NCBI GenBank assembly: GCA_030407085.1
Contig: CM059585.1
Location: 10,657,001 to 10,721,000, forward strand
Direction of reading: 5' to 3'
From: Trichopria drosophilae
Lineage: Eukaryota; Arthropoda; Insecta; Hymenoptera; Diapriidae
Length of the DNA stretch: 64,000 nucleotides
Shown here: one piece after another, positions 11,171 to 23,437 of the stretch
Numbering within the stretch: the stretch's first letter is position 1
How the letters are laid out: each line of letters begins with the position of its first letter
The notes under the pieces: model-generated
Told to the model about the DNA's origin: nothing
Database searches by the model: none
Seen by the model: the letters and a program-made list of their open reading frames with translations, nothing else
Made by a program: the position numbers and the translations under genes

Positions 11171-12907
11171 ATAATTAAAAGTAAGTACATGTTAACTGAC
11201 GAATTTCTTCGGAATTGAATTAATCGTTAAACCAAAAACAATAAAATTACTAAATAAACTTTAATATTGACAAATATAAATCATCACATTAAAAATGCAA
11301 CAAAAAATGGAATATTAAGTATAAATAGGAAAATATGACGAAAATAAGAAGGCAGAAAATGACAGTGGCTTCTAGGACTCAAAAGGTTAAATTGAAATTC
11401 TGAATTCTTCTGCAATACAAATAAATTCGTATTTTGAATTATTTCCAATACATTTCAATACGTTTAGATGGTCATGAAACCGAATTAAAAGAATTGACAT
11501 TATAATTCTTTTAAATCATTTTCGTTTGCTGGGTTAACCTCGGCTAAGAAACCTGTCCTTCGAGAAAAAGAAGACGGAGAATTGGAAAAAGATAAAAAAA
11601 GATAAAATAGAAATTGTAGGGGAAATATTAAAAGACAAAGGAATAATAGATAATAAATTATTCCAGCAAACAAAAAAAGATGAAGAATTATTGAATGATT
11701 AACTGTCGAGGTTTGAATACCTCTTACTTCATGGTTTGAATTCTATTTGCTGATCTTTATATACTTGGTTTTGTTTACCAACAAATCGCTCCCGTTCTGC
11801 GGTTAGGGCAACAATCGCTAGGCGCTGTTGACACTTTCATAGTCCTCTGAACTATGGTTCGTTGTTTCCATTGTGAAAATGACTACCTATTCAGAATATC
11901 AAACCGAATAACAATGAAGATCCTTAAAAGAACTGAAAAGGAAATAAAAAAACAGTAGGAGTATTGGTAAATGGAATAATTGTACCAACGGTAATGAAGA
12001 ACAATCAATTTTTTAAAGCTACAAACAAAAGATAAATATTGTTATACGTAGGATTACGTGTAAAATTGAAAACCCTCAAAGTTTCAACATAGATAAATTC
12101 AAAATTCTTTATAATGATTCAAATTAATAAGAATGACGGAGTCGTAGCAAATGTAACGGAATCTATAAATGCACAATTGATTGTTAAGATGAGTGGATGG
12201 TTAAAAATATCAGTAAACTCGCTAAACTTTCGGTAAACCAGACGTTATTACCGAAGGAATGGGTCGATGATCCAGTTATTGATACCATTATAATCATAGC
12301 TTCTCATTCAATTCCCAGGCCATCCCAGACATATCTTTCCCTTAGATGCGTTTTTCACAAAATCTCTTTATCATGCCGGTCACGTCAGTAAATTTTTTGA
12401 AAGTTAGAAACAATGTACTAATTTAAAATCTGTTTTATAACACTTAACAATGGACCGTACTAACCGCGGCTGCTGTGTTGCCAGAAATAAAAACATCTAT
12501 TTACATTTGTTTTTGACGCCTTCCGATTTCTAAGGCCGTACTCCTATGTGCTTTTATGGATGTAGTCGCCAAAAGTGGCAGTAGAAGACTCATTTCTCAT
12601 TTTTTATTAGCATTTATTTCTTCTCTACTGTATGAATTTTCTAGATTTATAACATGGACCTATAACAATCAATGATGTGCAATTTCTAGGTCTTACTCAA
12701 TTGTGAAGAAATCCACAGGATTCTCGCGTATTTAGCATGACTTCAACATCCAGAAAATCTATACCAACACTTTGTTCCGACTGTTTTATTGACATTTCAG
12801 CACTGGAATGTCCATGGGCCTACTATTAATAATTCCAAAACAACCGAATTTCTGAATAATGCCTTCAAAATGAGTCGTATCATTTCAACAACTTTTGAAG
12901 TTTTTAA
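11171..12907. other. No recognisable gene
   Basis: AT-rich. At 11,524-11,534 CGTTTGCTGGG is followed directly by TTAA, the same kind of end seen at 21,607-21,617. At 11,760-11,776 a short stretch (CTTGGTTTTGTTTACC) is the reverse complement of part of 21,875-21,892. No coding region can be supported. Confidence 0.4.
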
Positions 12908-13059
12908 CCCTTAGTCCGACGGCTATTTTAAAGCCTTTTCCACCCACTACCTGGGCCAAATATGTCCTGCCGCTTGAAAATGCTTACAGTTGTGCAATTT
13001 AGAAAGCACAGTTTGAATTTTCTCTGGGTCGAAAACGACCCTGGAGTCGGGTTTAAGGA
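12908..13059. mobile_element. Putative TTAA-flanked piggyBac-type MITE
   Basis: A 152-bp segment bounded by TTAA on both sides (12,904-12,907 and 13,060-13,063). Left end CCCTTAGTCCGAC. The right end in reverse complement is TCCTTAAACCCGAC, an imperfect inverted repeat of about 13 bp. TTAA target duplication plus a CCCTT-like start is the piggyBac-superfamily signature. No coding capacity and no second copy in the window. Confidence 0.45.
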
Positions 13060-13133
13060 TTAAATTACCTACGGAAAATAAGTTTCATATTTACACTCAC
13101 GCATATTCAGGTGTTATGCAATAATGAGCAGCT

Positions 13134-14275
13134 TCAGATTTTTTTTTTATTTATTAAACATACGGGCGTAAACGCCCAAAACCGGAAATACAAAATATTG
13201 CGATGGTGTATGTATATTTGGATGTATAAGTATACTTTGTCTATAGACAATAAAAACGGAAAATAAGTAACAAAAACAAAGTTAAATGTCATTATAACTA
13301 GTTGAGATACTAATAAAACTAACATAAATATCTTTTGCAATGGGCTACAAAGCCTTGACTTATCTCTAACGTTGTAATATGTCGAGGTAGTAAATTCCAT
13401 TTACGCGTTAAGCGAAAGACGGTTGAATGAAAACATCTGTTAGATCTGCATGATCTTTCAAATAAAGGTCTGATGAAATTTACAGAATAAATGATCTTTC
13501 TATAACTAAATAAATTTGAAATTTGGGATCCAGTGACTAGGCCTGAGAGAATCTTCTTAACTAGTATTGCATCATTATATTCATGAATAGACATGAGTGT
13601 ATGGATTCCAAATTTCTTAGAAACTAGACTATAATCGTGGCAATCATACGCCATAGGATTGCCAGTCTTATATGAAAGGTACCGCATAAACCTTCGTTGC
13701 ACACTTTCTAAATCCCTTTTGGCACATGCAGTAAAAGGAGACCATATCGGTGAAGCATATAACAATATGGGTTGAACTAAGGCTTTATAAATGGACAATA
13801 TAGCAAGAGGATCTTTGAAACTTCGGGTGGTACGTATAACAAACCCATATTGTTTATAGGCCTTAGATATAACATATGTCAAGTGCTCGTGAAAAGACAA
13901 TTCTTGATCGACGATAACCCCGAGATCCTTAATCGAGGTAACTGTTTCAACAGGACTGTCATTTAGTCGATATTCATACAGGACTGGTGAACGCTATCTA
14001 CAAAATCTGAGAGTCTTACACTTTTCAATATTTAAATATAGACTATTAGACTCGCATCATATTTGAAGTGCATGGAGATATTGCTGGAATTTGGACGCTT
14101 CAATGGGGGACCTCACAGTTGAATAGATCTTTAAATCATCCGCATATAATAAATAGTTAGAAAATTTAAATTGAAAACACATATCATTTATAAATAAGAT
14201 AAAATTCAGATGTCTGGAAAGAAATATAAAAGATCGAATTATAATTATATGTAGGCAAGTCATAAAGATTAGGAG
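13134..14275 (-). mobile_element. 5'-truncated Jockey-type non-LTR retrotransposon (broken ORF2)
   Basis: On the minus strand, 14,263-14,057 carries the end of a reverse transcriptase palm with the catalytic YADD box (LLYADDLKIYS). After a gap, 13,980-13,900 continues with IKDLGVIVDQELSFHEHL, preceded by an in-frame stop. The 193-codon frame 13,900-13,319 holds the C-terminal region (YGFVIRTTRSFKDPLAILS, YKALVQPILLYASPIWSP, QRRFMRYLSYK). This is the layout of Jockey-superfamily ORF2. The element ends in an A-rich 3' tail at 13,139-13,150 (TTTTTTTTTATTTATT on +). The endonuclease and most of the RT are missing, as expected of 5' truncation. Confidence 0.8.
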
Positions 14276-16507
14276 GATCTAACAATAATTCTAAATTGAT
14301 TAAAACCACAGGATGTTAGAGGTTTTTTTAAATTATTTTAATCACTTTGGGTCAACAGCTTCTTATCCATCGGCGCGATCCTGTTTGCGACTAAACTAAT
14401 AAGTTATTGTTACTTATTTTAATAAAACTAACCACTCGCGTTCAAATGTGTAACTTTTGGGGGAAGCGCAGTGGAAATTAATGGGAATGTATCGACGCAC
14501 TGTAGGGGATGTTGTCGGATACGGGAAATTGGCTGGACGAGACTATTTCGGCGCCTTGTTGCATGCTGAAAAACGAGTGCACAAATTATCGTTTAATGAA
14601 CTTTCAAAAAAAAATTGCTATTTCCCGCTGAATTTGTTCAGGACGCAAAATAACTTCATCCATACAAATTTCGAAATTTTATGAAGAATAACCGAATGTT
14701 ATGACAAATACTATATATTTTCCTATTTTAGAAATATTTTTTTTGTCAATATTACGCAACCGAATTTCCAAAATTGTGTTTAACGTTGTCTACAACATTT
14801 TAAAACTGAACGCAAATATGTAATAACGATATGACCTCTCAAAAAATGTTCGATAAATGAAAACAATGACATTTTATCTGTGAGAGCTCAAATTTAAATT
14901 ATAAAAGTAGGAAATGTATTGTGAAATGTTATTGGAATACAAAAATTAATATTGCACATTACTTGTTGCATTCCCTCACTATGCGACATACCGACAACCT
15001 ATCATGGCTCGAAACTTGTTTGTTGCATGCGGAAAATATTTTTTGTGGAGAGATATGTCGTATTTTACTAGGGCTGAGTGGACCGCGTGCTGTCCAAACG
15101 AAATGCCAAGTCAACTGTAGGACTCGTTGGGTGGAAACAATTTGTGGGTTGAAAGTTTGTGAGGGGGCGTATACGTATACGATGAAATTATTACACCAAA
15201 GGATTGCTCGACGATATACGCAACAATAGGCATAAAGATAAATATTATAATTTTTTATATACTAAAATGGTAAAAGGAGAACAAAGTTTGAAAATTTGCA
15301 ATCTGCAAAATAATTTTTGTACCGATATCATTTAAGTGAGTATCGGAAAAAAAGATCATATCTTTTGCCGGTCTACATATGCTGGCAAGCACTCTTCTAT
15401 ATCGAATGGAAGTCCATTTCTATAACGGGTGTGGATAGCGCTAGGATAAACTCGACTGCGACTAGCGGTGACAGGAGTAACTACATTGCGACATTCTGCT
15501 AGACTGCATTGAACATTTACCGACAACAAATAACACCAAGATTTATACCTTTCTAATAAAAATTGTTAAGATTTAGTTTAAAACACGCAGGTCTCTCTTC
15601 AAATTACCATCCGCAAGGACAATTTACTGTACAGTTATAATTCTCTCCGCTTAATAATATTTGCTTCTCTTAGTGCAAAAGAAATTAGTCTTAGAATATA
15701 AAGAAGGGCAAAAATAGCCTAACAATAAAACCAGATTCATGAAATTGAACATTATATTACTCTTAACCATGTGTCAAAGAAGAAAGTTAAAAACCTACTC
15801 AAAATTTAATAACCATACTTAAACCGGATACATTCTCAGAAACACTTTCCAAGGACAGATGAAGTTCAAAGCCCTTGTAAAAGTGTAGGTACTCTCGAGG
15901 GAAAAGAATAAAAAGAAAAACCGCAATTACAGTTACGTATTCAGCTACCATAGAAGTGAATCCGACAGAAAGAACGAAGTTGGAAAGCGACGATAAAATG
16001 CTTTTTATTTAACTTTTAGCTAACGAATTGTTGAGCACCTCGCAAGACAATAAAAATTCAATTAAATTATTAAAAAAAAATTAAATATACTTCAAGAACT
16101 TATGCAAATTGTGAAGTTTATCGTGCAACTTCAAACGTGCCTTATTCTTGAATTACAACAAATTTGTAGAGTGTTTGTATTATATTACTATACATTTATA
16201 CGAAACCCTGGAATATTATTGCTAAAATGTCTTGATTTCGTGTGCGATGATGAACACCCATTCACTTTTTTTGGTTTTTGAGGTTCACGAAGATGACCTA
16301 CCTGCCTTGCAAGAACATAAGTACGAAACCACCAAATAAATTTTTCCAGTAAATTTACATGCGCACCCATATTTCATTTATATACAAAAATGTTTAAGAT
16401 TTCGAATATCTCCAACATACGAAAAAAGTCAATCATTATAACGAAAATGAAAAGAAAACTCCCTGCGCTTGATCTCCTATCAGTGAAAGAGGAACTACTC
16501 CTGCTTA
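14276..16507. other. No recognisable gene
   Basis: Two somewhat GC-richer stretches, 14,455-14,640 and 14,980-15,230, carry open frames of 75 and 102 codons on the plus strand. Neither resembles a family I know. They may be remnants of an old element. The rest is AT-rich and featureless to me. Confidence 0.35.
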
Positions 16508-17600
16508 AACATTCCCATTAAGACCAATAAAACCCGATTAAAATCCATTGAAATTTAATGGGATTGCATCGGGTCAATAAGAAGCAAAAATTCATCACAT
16601 TGAAAACTACTGAGATTTAATAAGTAAAGGAATCCTTATTAATTATAAATGAGATTCAATAGGAATGTGTAGGATGTCAAGAATGAACAAGACTTAATCA
16701 GTAGCAGTATAATAGGATCTTACCATAGAATTCCTAATTAGAGCGTCAATGAAATCCTATCAGAATTTGAAAGAGAGATTCCAATCGGATTTAATGAGGA
16801 AATTTCTTCTCCTGGGATCAATGGGTTTCGATCTGGTTTTGGAAGTAGCAGTTCAATGAGAATTTATTGGAAAATTCCCAGTCCCGGATGAGATTTTATC
16901 AGATTTTGAAAGGAGTTCAATGGAATTTCAAAGGAAAATAATTAGTTCTAGGATTAATGGGTTATGGTCCGTTTTTCTATCACAACTGTCCAATCGGAAT
17001 TAATCGGCAAATTTCTAGTTCTAGAATCAACAAGATTTATATCAGAATTTGAAACTAAGAGTTTAATAGGAATTAATGAGAAAATTTGTCCTTCCGACAC
17101 CAATAGGTTTCATAGTGATTTTATGAGTAAAATCCAATGGGGATTAATCGGAAAATCCCTAGATTCAGAATCAATGAGATTTAATCAGACTTTGAAAGCG
17201 AAAGTTCAATAGGATTTAATAGGGATCTCTATTCGAAAATTAATGGATTTCGATACGATTTTATAAGCAACAGCATCAGAATTTACCGAAAAATTTCTAG
17301 TTGCAGAATCAATAAGATTTAATCAGAATTTGGAGGGAAAGTTCGATGGGATTTACTGGGGAAATCCCTAGTTCAAGAATTAATCGGTTTATATCCGATT
17401 TTCTACGCAACTGTCCAACAGAAATTTATGCAGAGATTGTCTAGTTCCAGAATCAAGGAGATGTAATCAGACTTGAAAGCTAACCACTCATTAAATCCGA
17501 TAGAAGTCAGTTAATAGGAAACAATCAATGATTTTGAGTCTTATTGCATTTACGATTAAAACCCATTGTCATATGTTTAATCGGTTTGAATGGGAATGTT
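16508..17600. mobile_element. TIR-bounded element filled with ~140-bp tandem repeats
   Basis: The left end AAACATTCCCATTAAG and the right end (reverse complement TTTAACATTCCCATTCAAAC) form inverted termini of about 20 bp. Between them the sequence is a diverged tandem array. The block CTAGTTCTAGAATCAA recurs in variant forms near 17,018, 17,158, 17,297 and 17,438, a period of 139-141 bp, each followed by AGATTTAATCAGA-like text. Earlier units (16,600-17,000) are more decayed. No coding potential; the 82-codon frame at 16,964 is repeat translation. Confidence 0.55.
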
Positions 17601-18244
17601 AAAAGGCGCCTTTAAAATGTACATTCGCAAGCTATCCGGTGCCTTTACTGGAAAGAAATGTTTCTTAAAATGTGCGCGACCAAAGTATTCAAATTCATAC
17701 ATGTATCTTCATTGTAAAATTGATTTTGTAGGGCTACTGAACGTATACGAGCACTTTATGTACACTTGATTCATACACTTGACGTCCTCAGGAGCCCCTA
17801 CCCAGCAAACAGAAATAAATAGCGATGAATTGAAAAATTCATTTCCTGTTAAGTCCTGTTTATTCCATTAATAACGAGATTCAATAGAATTTAGCGGAAT
17901 ATCAAATATTTGTTTCCATTTCTTCCCAATTCCTGTGAATTACTGGAAAAATTGCATCCAGTGTAATTGAAAAGAATAACATTTTTTTTATTCCCTCAAA
18001 TCTTTCTGAATTCCAAAGTATACGGTTCTTTTGTGGGTTAGGTAAATGAAATTATATATAACCAGCAATGTAATGGAAGTTTATTCGTATTGAAAGCTTA
18101 CAGCCGTTTTAAGTAAAAAATTCAATAAAGTCATCTAATTATTAAATTGATTAAGAAGTTAGTAGTATTAATATTATGGCCATGTATTTTAGTTTAATGG
18201 TTTTTGGTCAAAATCATTGTAGCCTGGATTTTATTTTATGGCAA
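17601..18244. other. No gene seen
   Basis: AT-rich. CCCAGCAAACAG at 17,811-17,822 resembles the CCC(A/T)(A/G)CAAAC ends described elsewhere in the window, but no partner end was found. Confidence 0.35.
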
Positions 18245-19969
18245 AAAGAGCCTCTGTAAGACCCATGCCAAAAACGCCCCTTTTTCGTACCTCGAATATT
18301 GAAACTTTTTTTATGCCAATTGGTTACATATGATGACCCAATAATCCCTGCAAAATTTCAAAGTGAGCATATTCCCCGTTTCGGAAATATGAGAGCTCAA
18401 AGTTGACCATGTCCAATAAAAAATGTACATCAATTTATACTCGAATAATAATGTTAAAAAAAATCATACGTTATGGTTCTTTACAGATTTTTGGCTGCTG
18501 ATTACGAATCTTAAGTCAGATTTTAAAAATTGATATGGCAAATCCAAAATGGCGGACGACTTTTAAAAAATCCAATGCCATTCGCTTGAAACACGTTAAA
18601 GTTTAACAAAGGCAAGATGCAATACTCCAACCAAGGTAAGATCGTAAAACCCAACCAACAAAGGCAAGATGTAATAATCCGACCGGCAAAGGCAAGATGC
18701 AATCCTCCAACAAAGGCAAGATGTAATAATCCGACCGGGAAAGGTACGATAGTATAATCCAACAAACAAAGGCAAGATGTAATAATCCAACCGGCAAAGG
18801 TAAGATCGTAAAATCCAACTAACAAAGGCAAGATGTAATAATTCAACCGGCAAAGGCAAGATGCAATCCTCCAACAAAGGCAAGATGTAATAATCCGACC
18901 GGTAAAGGTAAGATAGTATAATCCAACAAACTAAGGCAAGATGTAATAATCCAACCGGCAAAGGTAAGTTCGTAAAATCCAACCAACAAAGGCAAGATGT
19001 AATAATCCGAACGGCAAAGGCAAGATGCAATCCTCCAACAAAGGCAAGATGTAATAATCCGACCAAGAAAGGTAAGATAGTATAATCCAACAAACAAAGG
19101 CAAGATGTAATAATCCGACCAAGAAAGGTAAGATGCAATCCTCCAACAAAGGCAAGATGTAATAATCCGACCAAGAAAGGTAAGATGCAATCCTCCAACA
19201 AAGGCAAGATGTAATAATCCGACCAAGAAAGGTAAGATAGTATAATCCAACAAACAAAGGCAAGATGTAATAATCCAACTGACAAAGGCAAGATGCAATC
19301 CTCCAACAAAGGCAAGATGTAATAATCCGACCGGGAAAGGTAAGATAGTATAATCCAACAAACAAAGGCAATATGTAATAATCCAACCGGGAAAGGTAAG
19401 ATAGTATAATCCAACTAACAAAGGCAAGATGTAATAATCCTACCGGCAAAGGTAAGATAGTATAATCCGACCAACAATGGCAAGTTGTAAAAATCCAACC
19501 AACAAAGGCAAGATGCAATACTCTAACCAAGCCAAGATACTTTTATTTTATCACATTCACAAGCAAACGATTCAAATTCGTAATCAGCGATCCCAAAAAC
19601 CCCCGAGTAATAATTTTTAGGCAAATTAGATCGATTTTCAAAAAAGTCGTCCACCATATTGGATCCGCCATTTTGAATTTTTAAAATCTGATTTCAGATT
19701 CGTAATCCGCAGCTAAAAATCTGTAAAGAACCATATCGTCTGATTCTTTTAAAACATCATTATTTGAGTATAAATGTGAAATTGATGTACATTTTTTATT
19801 GGACATGGTCAACTTTGACCTCTCATATTTCCGAAACGGGGAATATGCTCACTTTGAAATTTTGCAGAGATTATGGGTCATCATATGTAACCAATTGGCA
19901 TAAAAAAAGTTTCAATATTCGAGATACGAAAAAGGGGCATTTTTGGCATAGGGCTTACAGAGGCTCTTT
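18245..19969. mobile_element. Foldback element: long inverted arms around a satellite
   Basis: The left arm (18,245-18,575) and right arm (about 19,640-19,969) are reverse complements over some 330 bp. GAGCCTCTGTAAG at about 18,249 is answered by CTTACAGAGGCTC at about 19,955, AAACTTTTTTTATGCCAATT is answered by AATTGGCATAAAAAAAGTTT, and CATATTCCCCGTTTCGGAAA is answered by its inverse. The inner edges of both arms carry the AATGGCGGATCC repeat. Between the arms lies the short-unit satellite 18,597-19,540. The organisation (long inverted repeats, internal tandem repeats, no ORF) is that of foldback elements. I could not define a target duplication. Confidence 0.75.
18597..19540. repeat. Minisatellite of 24- and 28-bp units inside the foldback
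   Basis: About 35 units built on GGCAAGATGTAATAATCC and GGTAAGATAGTATAATCC. In the cleanest stretch (19,060-19,260) 28- and 24-bp units alternate as a 52-bp dimer. Unit length is not a multiple of three throughout, yet several minus-strand frames stay open for up to 272 codons because the repeat lacks stops (ILPLPVGLLHLAFVG-like peptides). These are artefacts of the repeat. Confidence 0.9.
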
Positions 19970-20683
19970 GACGGTATTAACAAAAATAGGAATTAAAAAT
20001 TCCACGGAATTAATCACGGAATAGGAATTCAAACCCGTCTTTCTTCTAGAGATTAAAAGGAATTACAACTACTCGATGGCGAATTTCAGTGTGGGAATTA
20101 AAAAAAGATTAGATAACCGTACATTTCGTTGTGGGATAGACAAGAATTAAAATGGCTTCCTGACAAATTTTGGATCCTTTGGATCCGGAGGAATTCAAAG
20201 GAATTAAAGTTGTTTGCTAGTCAATCTCGAAATAGGAATAGAAAATACGATCCCAACCTTTTAACAAAATTTCAATTCCAGATTGTCGTTAATGGGATTC
20301 GAGACGTATGCTCGTTAATTCTTTTCAATTTCTCGTTCATCGTCTCTTTAACTTCCTCAAAGCATCTTGGATGTCCCAATGAAATTAATTGGACGATAAA
20401 GGTGGCCATTGGGGTCCTACTCAACAAACGAAGAATTATTCAGAATTATTAAAAATGTTCAATATACTTCTGAATCCTTGAATAAGCATTCGGTAGCATA
20501 GAATACAATATTTTCGAATGTTTCTGTGTCGTTCGGTGATGCCTACACATTTGAAAAAAAATGTTCACATATAACATGAAACCTGGACCTTTTTATTCGT
20601 ATCTATTGCAAAAAAATATTACGAACTATTTTTGTACGGTTTTTTTTATTCCGGCAGCTCAATAACAATTGCTGCATTTGCCT
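19970..20683. other. No gene seen
   Basis: AT-rich with many GGAATT-type words (GGAATTAAAAATTCC, GGAATTCAAACC), suggesting a degraded repeat. The 107-codon frame at 20,129-20,452 has no recognisable family. Confidence 0.35.
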
Positions 20684-21016
20684 ATTCGCCATGTTAAGTT
20701 CTGTGGGTGGCGACCCCACCGGCGATAAAATTAACTACTGAGATGGGGGTATGTGACACTAATCATATGGGAAAACGGGCTTATTTTGAGAATAGCTTTT
20801 CCAAATGCCTTTTTCAGCAAACTGATATTTCCAAATTACTTTTAGTCTTTGAAATGCCGTACGATGAAACAGTAATATCAACCGAAAAATGTCTGTTTTT
20901 AAAGTTATTCGCAAAATAAGCCCGTTTTCCCATATGATTAGTGTCACATACCCCCATCTCAGTAGTTAATTTTGTCGCCGGTGGGGTCGCCACCCACAGA
21001 ACTTAACATGACGAAT
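20684..21016. mobile_element. Near-perfect palindromic MITE
   Basis: Arms 20,684-20,790 and 20,910-21,016 are reverse complements with very few mismatches (ATTCG[C/T]CATGTTAAG outermost, then GTGGGTGGCGACCCCACCGG and GATGGGGGTATGTGACAC), with a spacer of about 120 bp. No target duplication beyond the arms is evident. The high arm identity implies recent insertion or gene conversion. Confidence 0.75.
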
Positions 21017-21265
21017 TTATTATCCTTTGTACTAAAGACAAAACAGAAATAAAAACATATCCCCTCCTCTTTGCGGCGGCTTGTGCAAAAATTATGATGG
21101 ACTTCATTCACTACCGGAACTTAACTTCTACAATGTTAGTTATTTTTTTTAATTGGCTTCCAAATAAACGAAAATATACGGAATCGATATTTTGTATTCT
21201 GTTTCGTTCTAGTGGCGTATTGATTATTCGAGATTCTTATTCGAATTTATACTATTTTATACGAC

Positions 21266-21617
21266 CTGTAATACCAGAATTGAATTTCATTCGATCTTTA
21301 TACGATACCGTATTTAACGCATTACAAAAATTGATTTGTTGCGGCTTAAAATAGCTTTAAATTCTGTTGATTTAATCGAAGAATTGATTATATCGTTTTC
21401 CGTATTTCATAATTTTCGAAGAAATGTTCTGTTTTCTAGTTTTGAGTTTAAATCATTCGATAATCCAAAGTAATCGTTTCTTTGAGGTTATGTGCGTTTA
21501 TGTATCACGTATAATATCGTATACACTCGCATTGGTAACTGAAAGAGTGGGAAAGAAACAGACTTATTTTGTATTAAATCGTACAGAGATTTTTCGTATA
21601 CTTTTTCGTTTGTTGGG
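21266..21617 (+). repeat. Segment duplicated in inverse orientation at 44.1-44.4 kb
   Basis: About 350 bp that recurs as the reverse complement at 44,081-44,430 with high identity. Both contain a 65-codon open frame whose products differ at only three residues (21,424-21,621 and 44,077-44,274). The end is CGTTTGTTGGG followed by TTAA at 21,618. The peptide (MFCFLVLSLNHSIIQ start) has no recognised domain, so I treat this as a mobile non-coding segment. Confidence 0.65.
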
Positions 21618-21784
21618 TTAACGTTAGGTTACATCGCCATACTTCTACAATGGGCGAACGATGGTACATCGTGACACCTAGTGGTTACTGCTATAACAAC
21701 AATTATACGGGGCCGATTTGTTTGTATCCTGCATAAAACTGTAAATATCGGATCGAAATCAGGATAGAAATATACAGACATTTA

Positions 21785-21880
21785 ATCCATTTTTATCCAT
21801 AATGAGGTATTTTTATCCTGTTTTCAATCCGTTCCTATCCGGTTGTGTCCAATTGTATCCACTTTTGTAAGCAGGGTAAA
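21785..21880 (+). repeat. Dispersed repeat, partner of 815-905
   Basis: Matches the reverse complement of 815-905: TCCATAATGAGGTATTTTTA, CCGGTTGTGTCC, TATCCACTTTTGTAAGCAGG. Ends near GCAGGG at about 21,876. Confidence 0.55.
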
Positions 21881-23116
21881 CAAAACCAAGTATATGGGCA
21901 TTGTTCTAAAACTTTTAAACTTTGAGGTTGAAGAAAATTGCATTTTTTTTTTAGGCACATTCATGAAATTAATTTTATTGGCTTTAGAATTGATCAAATG
22001 ACAGGAAAAACCTTGCGTGACTCATTTATACACAATGTATTTTTTTTTTTAATGTAACATATGTTACGTTATTCGTAAAATTAGTTTTTAGTTTTGTAAC
22101 GTTTAATATACATAAAAAATTCAGTTCTTTTGCTTATGGCCTAATTTTTAGAAGCTAGTATATAAAATTAAACGTCTAGTTAATAGTTCAAATTTTCTTT
22201 GATTTTTATAAAATTTGATATGTTAGGGTTTTTGAGGCCACTGATTACAAATCCAAAGTCAGTTTTCATTAAAATTTGAAATCCAAATACATGATTTAAC
22301 ATTAAGGATACCAAAAAATTAAAACGATTTGTAAAGAATAATCATTTTATTATTGTCAAAAATTGTGTTTTTTTTTTTGTATTAAAAAAACACAAAATTT
22401 ATAAATACTTTAATAACATAGGAGAAAAGATCACAATGATTCCAAAGTACTTAGAAGCTAAATTGTAGATGTGCCATTAAATAATTTGATTTTTCAAAGT
22501 GAGTTTCGCTTGGAAATTTAAAATTTGACGTGGTCGCATTTTTTATGTATAGGTGGCACACATTCGGGCAAAGGCTTAAATTACTTCTTATCATATAGGT
22601 AATGTACCCCTGTTGTGTGCTTTCTTAAAAACCAATGTGAAAAAAATTATGTAAGGTTGATTGCTCTAATTAGAAAACAATGAATCACTTTAACAAGTAT
22701 TCAAAAAGATTTTCTTCATTCGAATGGTCGAAAAGAACTCGCGTTATAATTTATATATGCAGAGAAGAATTCTAGAACAAGATAGTCAATTATTGTTGTA
22801 GGATTTAGATTGATTGATAATAGGAAATTATTCACAAAGCTCAACAAATAGAATTCAAAGTTCAAAAGTGAATTTTCACTAATTCTCAATCGTTTTTCGT
22901 TTAGCGGTCGTAAAGTCACTCCAATATTATACCGTCAAAAAATAAACAATCTTTTTCGGAGTTCTTCACTTTTTCGACATTTAAAAATATATGGTGTAGT
23001 ATACACAATCTAAAATAAAAACATTCCGAATTTCATCCTTCTAAAGATTTATAAACATAAACAATAGTTCCTATAACAAAATAAGATCAAAACATTCAAT
23101 ATATTGTTTTCTTTTC
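21881..23116. other. No gene seen; one decayed 115-bp repeat
   Basis: AT-rich. A decayed copy of the 115-bp family (CTGATTACAAATCCAAAGTCAG) sits near 22,242. No open frame of interest. Confidence 0.4.
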
Positions 23117-23400
23117 AAATATTTATTTATTTATTAGAGGAGGTTTAATGGGCTATAAGACCTTTATATAAAATAAACATATTTGTCACAATAAAATAAA
23201 ATATAAAGACTTTTAAAATTTAGTATTAAAAACACAATTCAGTAATATTTAGTGATTCTTGGCAAGCATAACAAAACTGTCCGACTGGGTTCAATCTAGT
23301 AATGATTTTGGAATAAGGTTCCATAAGCAAACTAATTTGTTAGAGGCAGAGTATTAAAAGTAATTTTGTCTGCATAATTTCTCCTTCAAAATTCTATGCA
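23117..23400 (-). mobile_element. 3' end of a decayed non-LTR retrotransposon
   Basis: On the minus strand the stretch from about 23,345 reads NKLVCLWNLIPKSLLD, similar to the LWNSLP-type C-terminal motif of many non-LTR ORF2 proteins. It ends in AGCCCATTAAACCTCC followed by TAATAAATAAATAAATA (23,117-23,147), a typical LINE tail. No longer frame survives. Confidence 0.45.
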
Positions 23401-23437
23401 TTTTATGATAATAAAATTGTGGTCAATAATGAAAAAG

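Noticed and set aside
14921..15229. 102-codon plus-strand frame with eight cysteines
   Set aside because: Cysteines show no zinc-finger or knottin spacing that I recognise and there is no signal peptide; likely chance or an old element.
18523..19530. Long minus-strand open frames (up to 272 codons) of ILPLPVGLLHLAF-type peptides
   Set aside because: They are translations of a 24/28-bp minisatellite in several frames at once; no frame is favoured.
21424..21621. 65-codon frame conserved with 44,077-44,274, initially suspected to be a small gene
   Set aside because: Conservation extends equally outside the frame (whole 350-bp segment duplicated); no domain, so better explained by a recent duplication.
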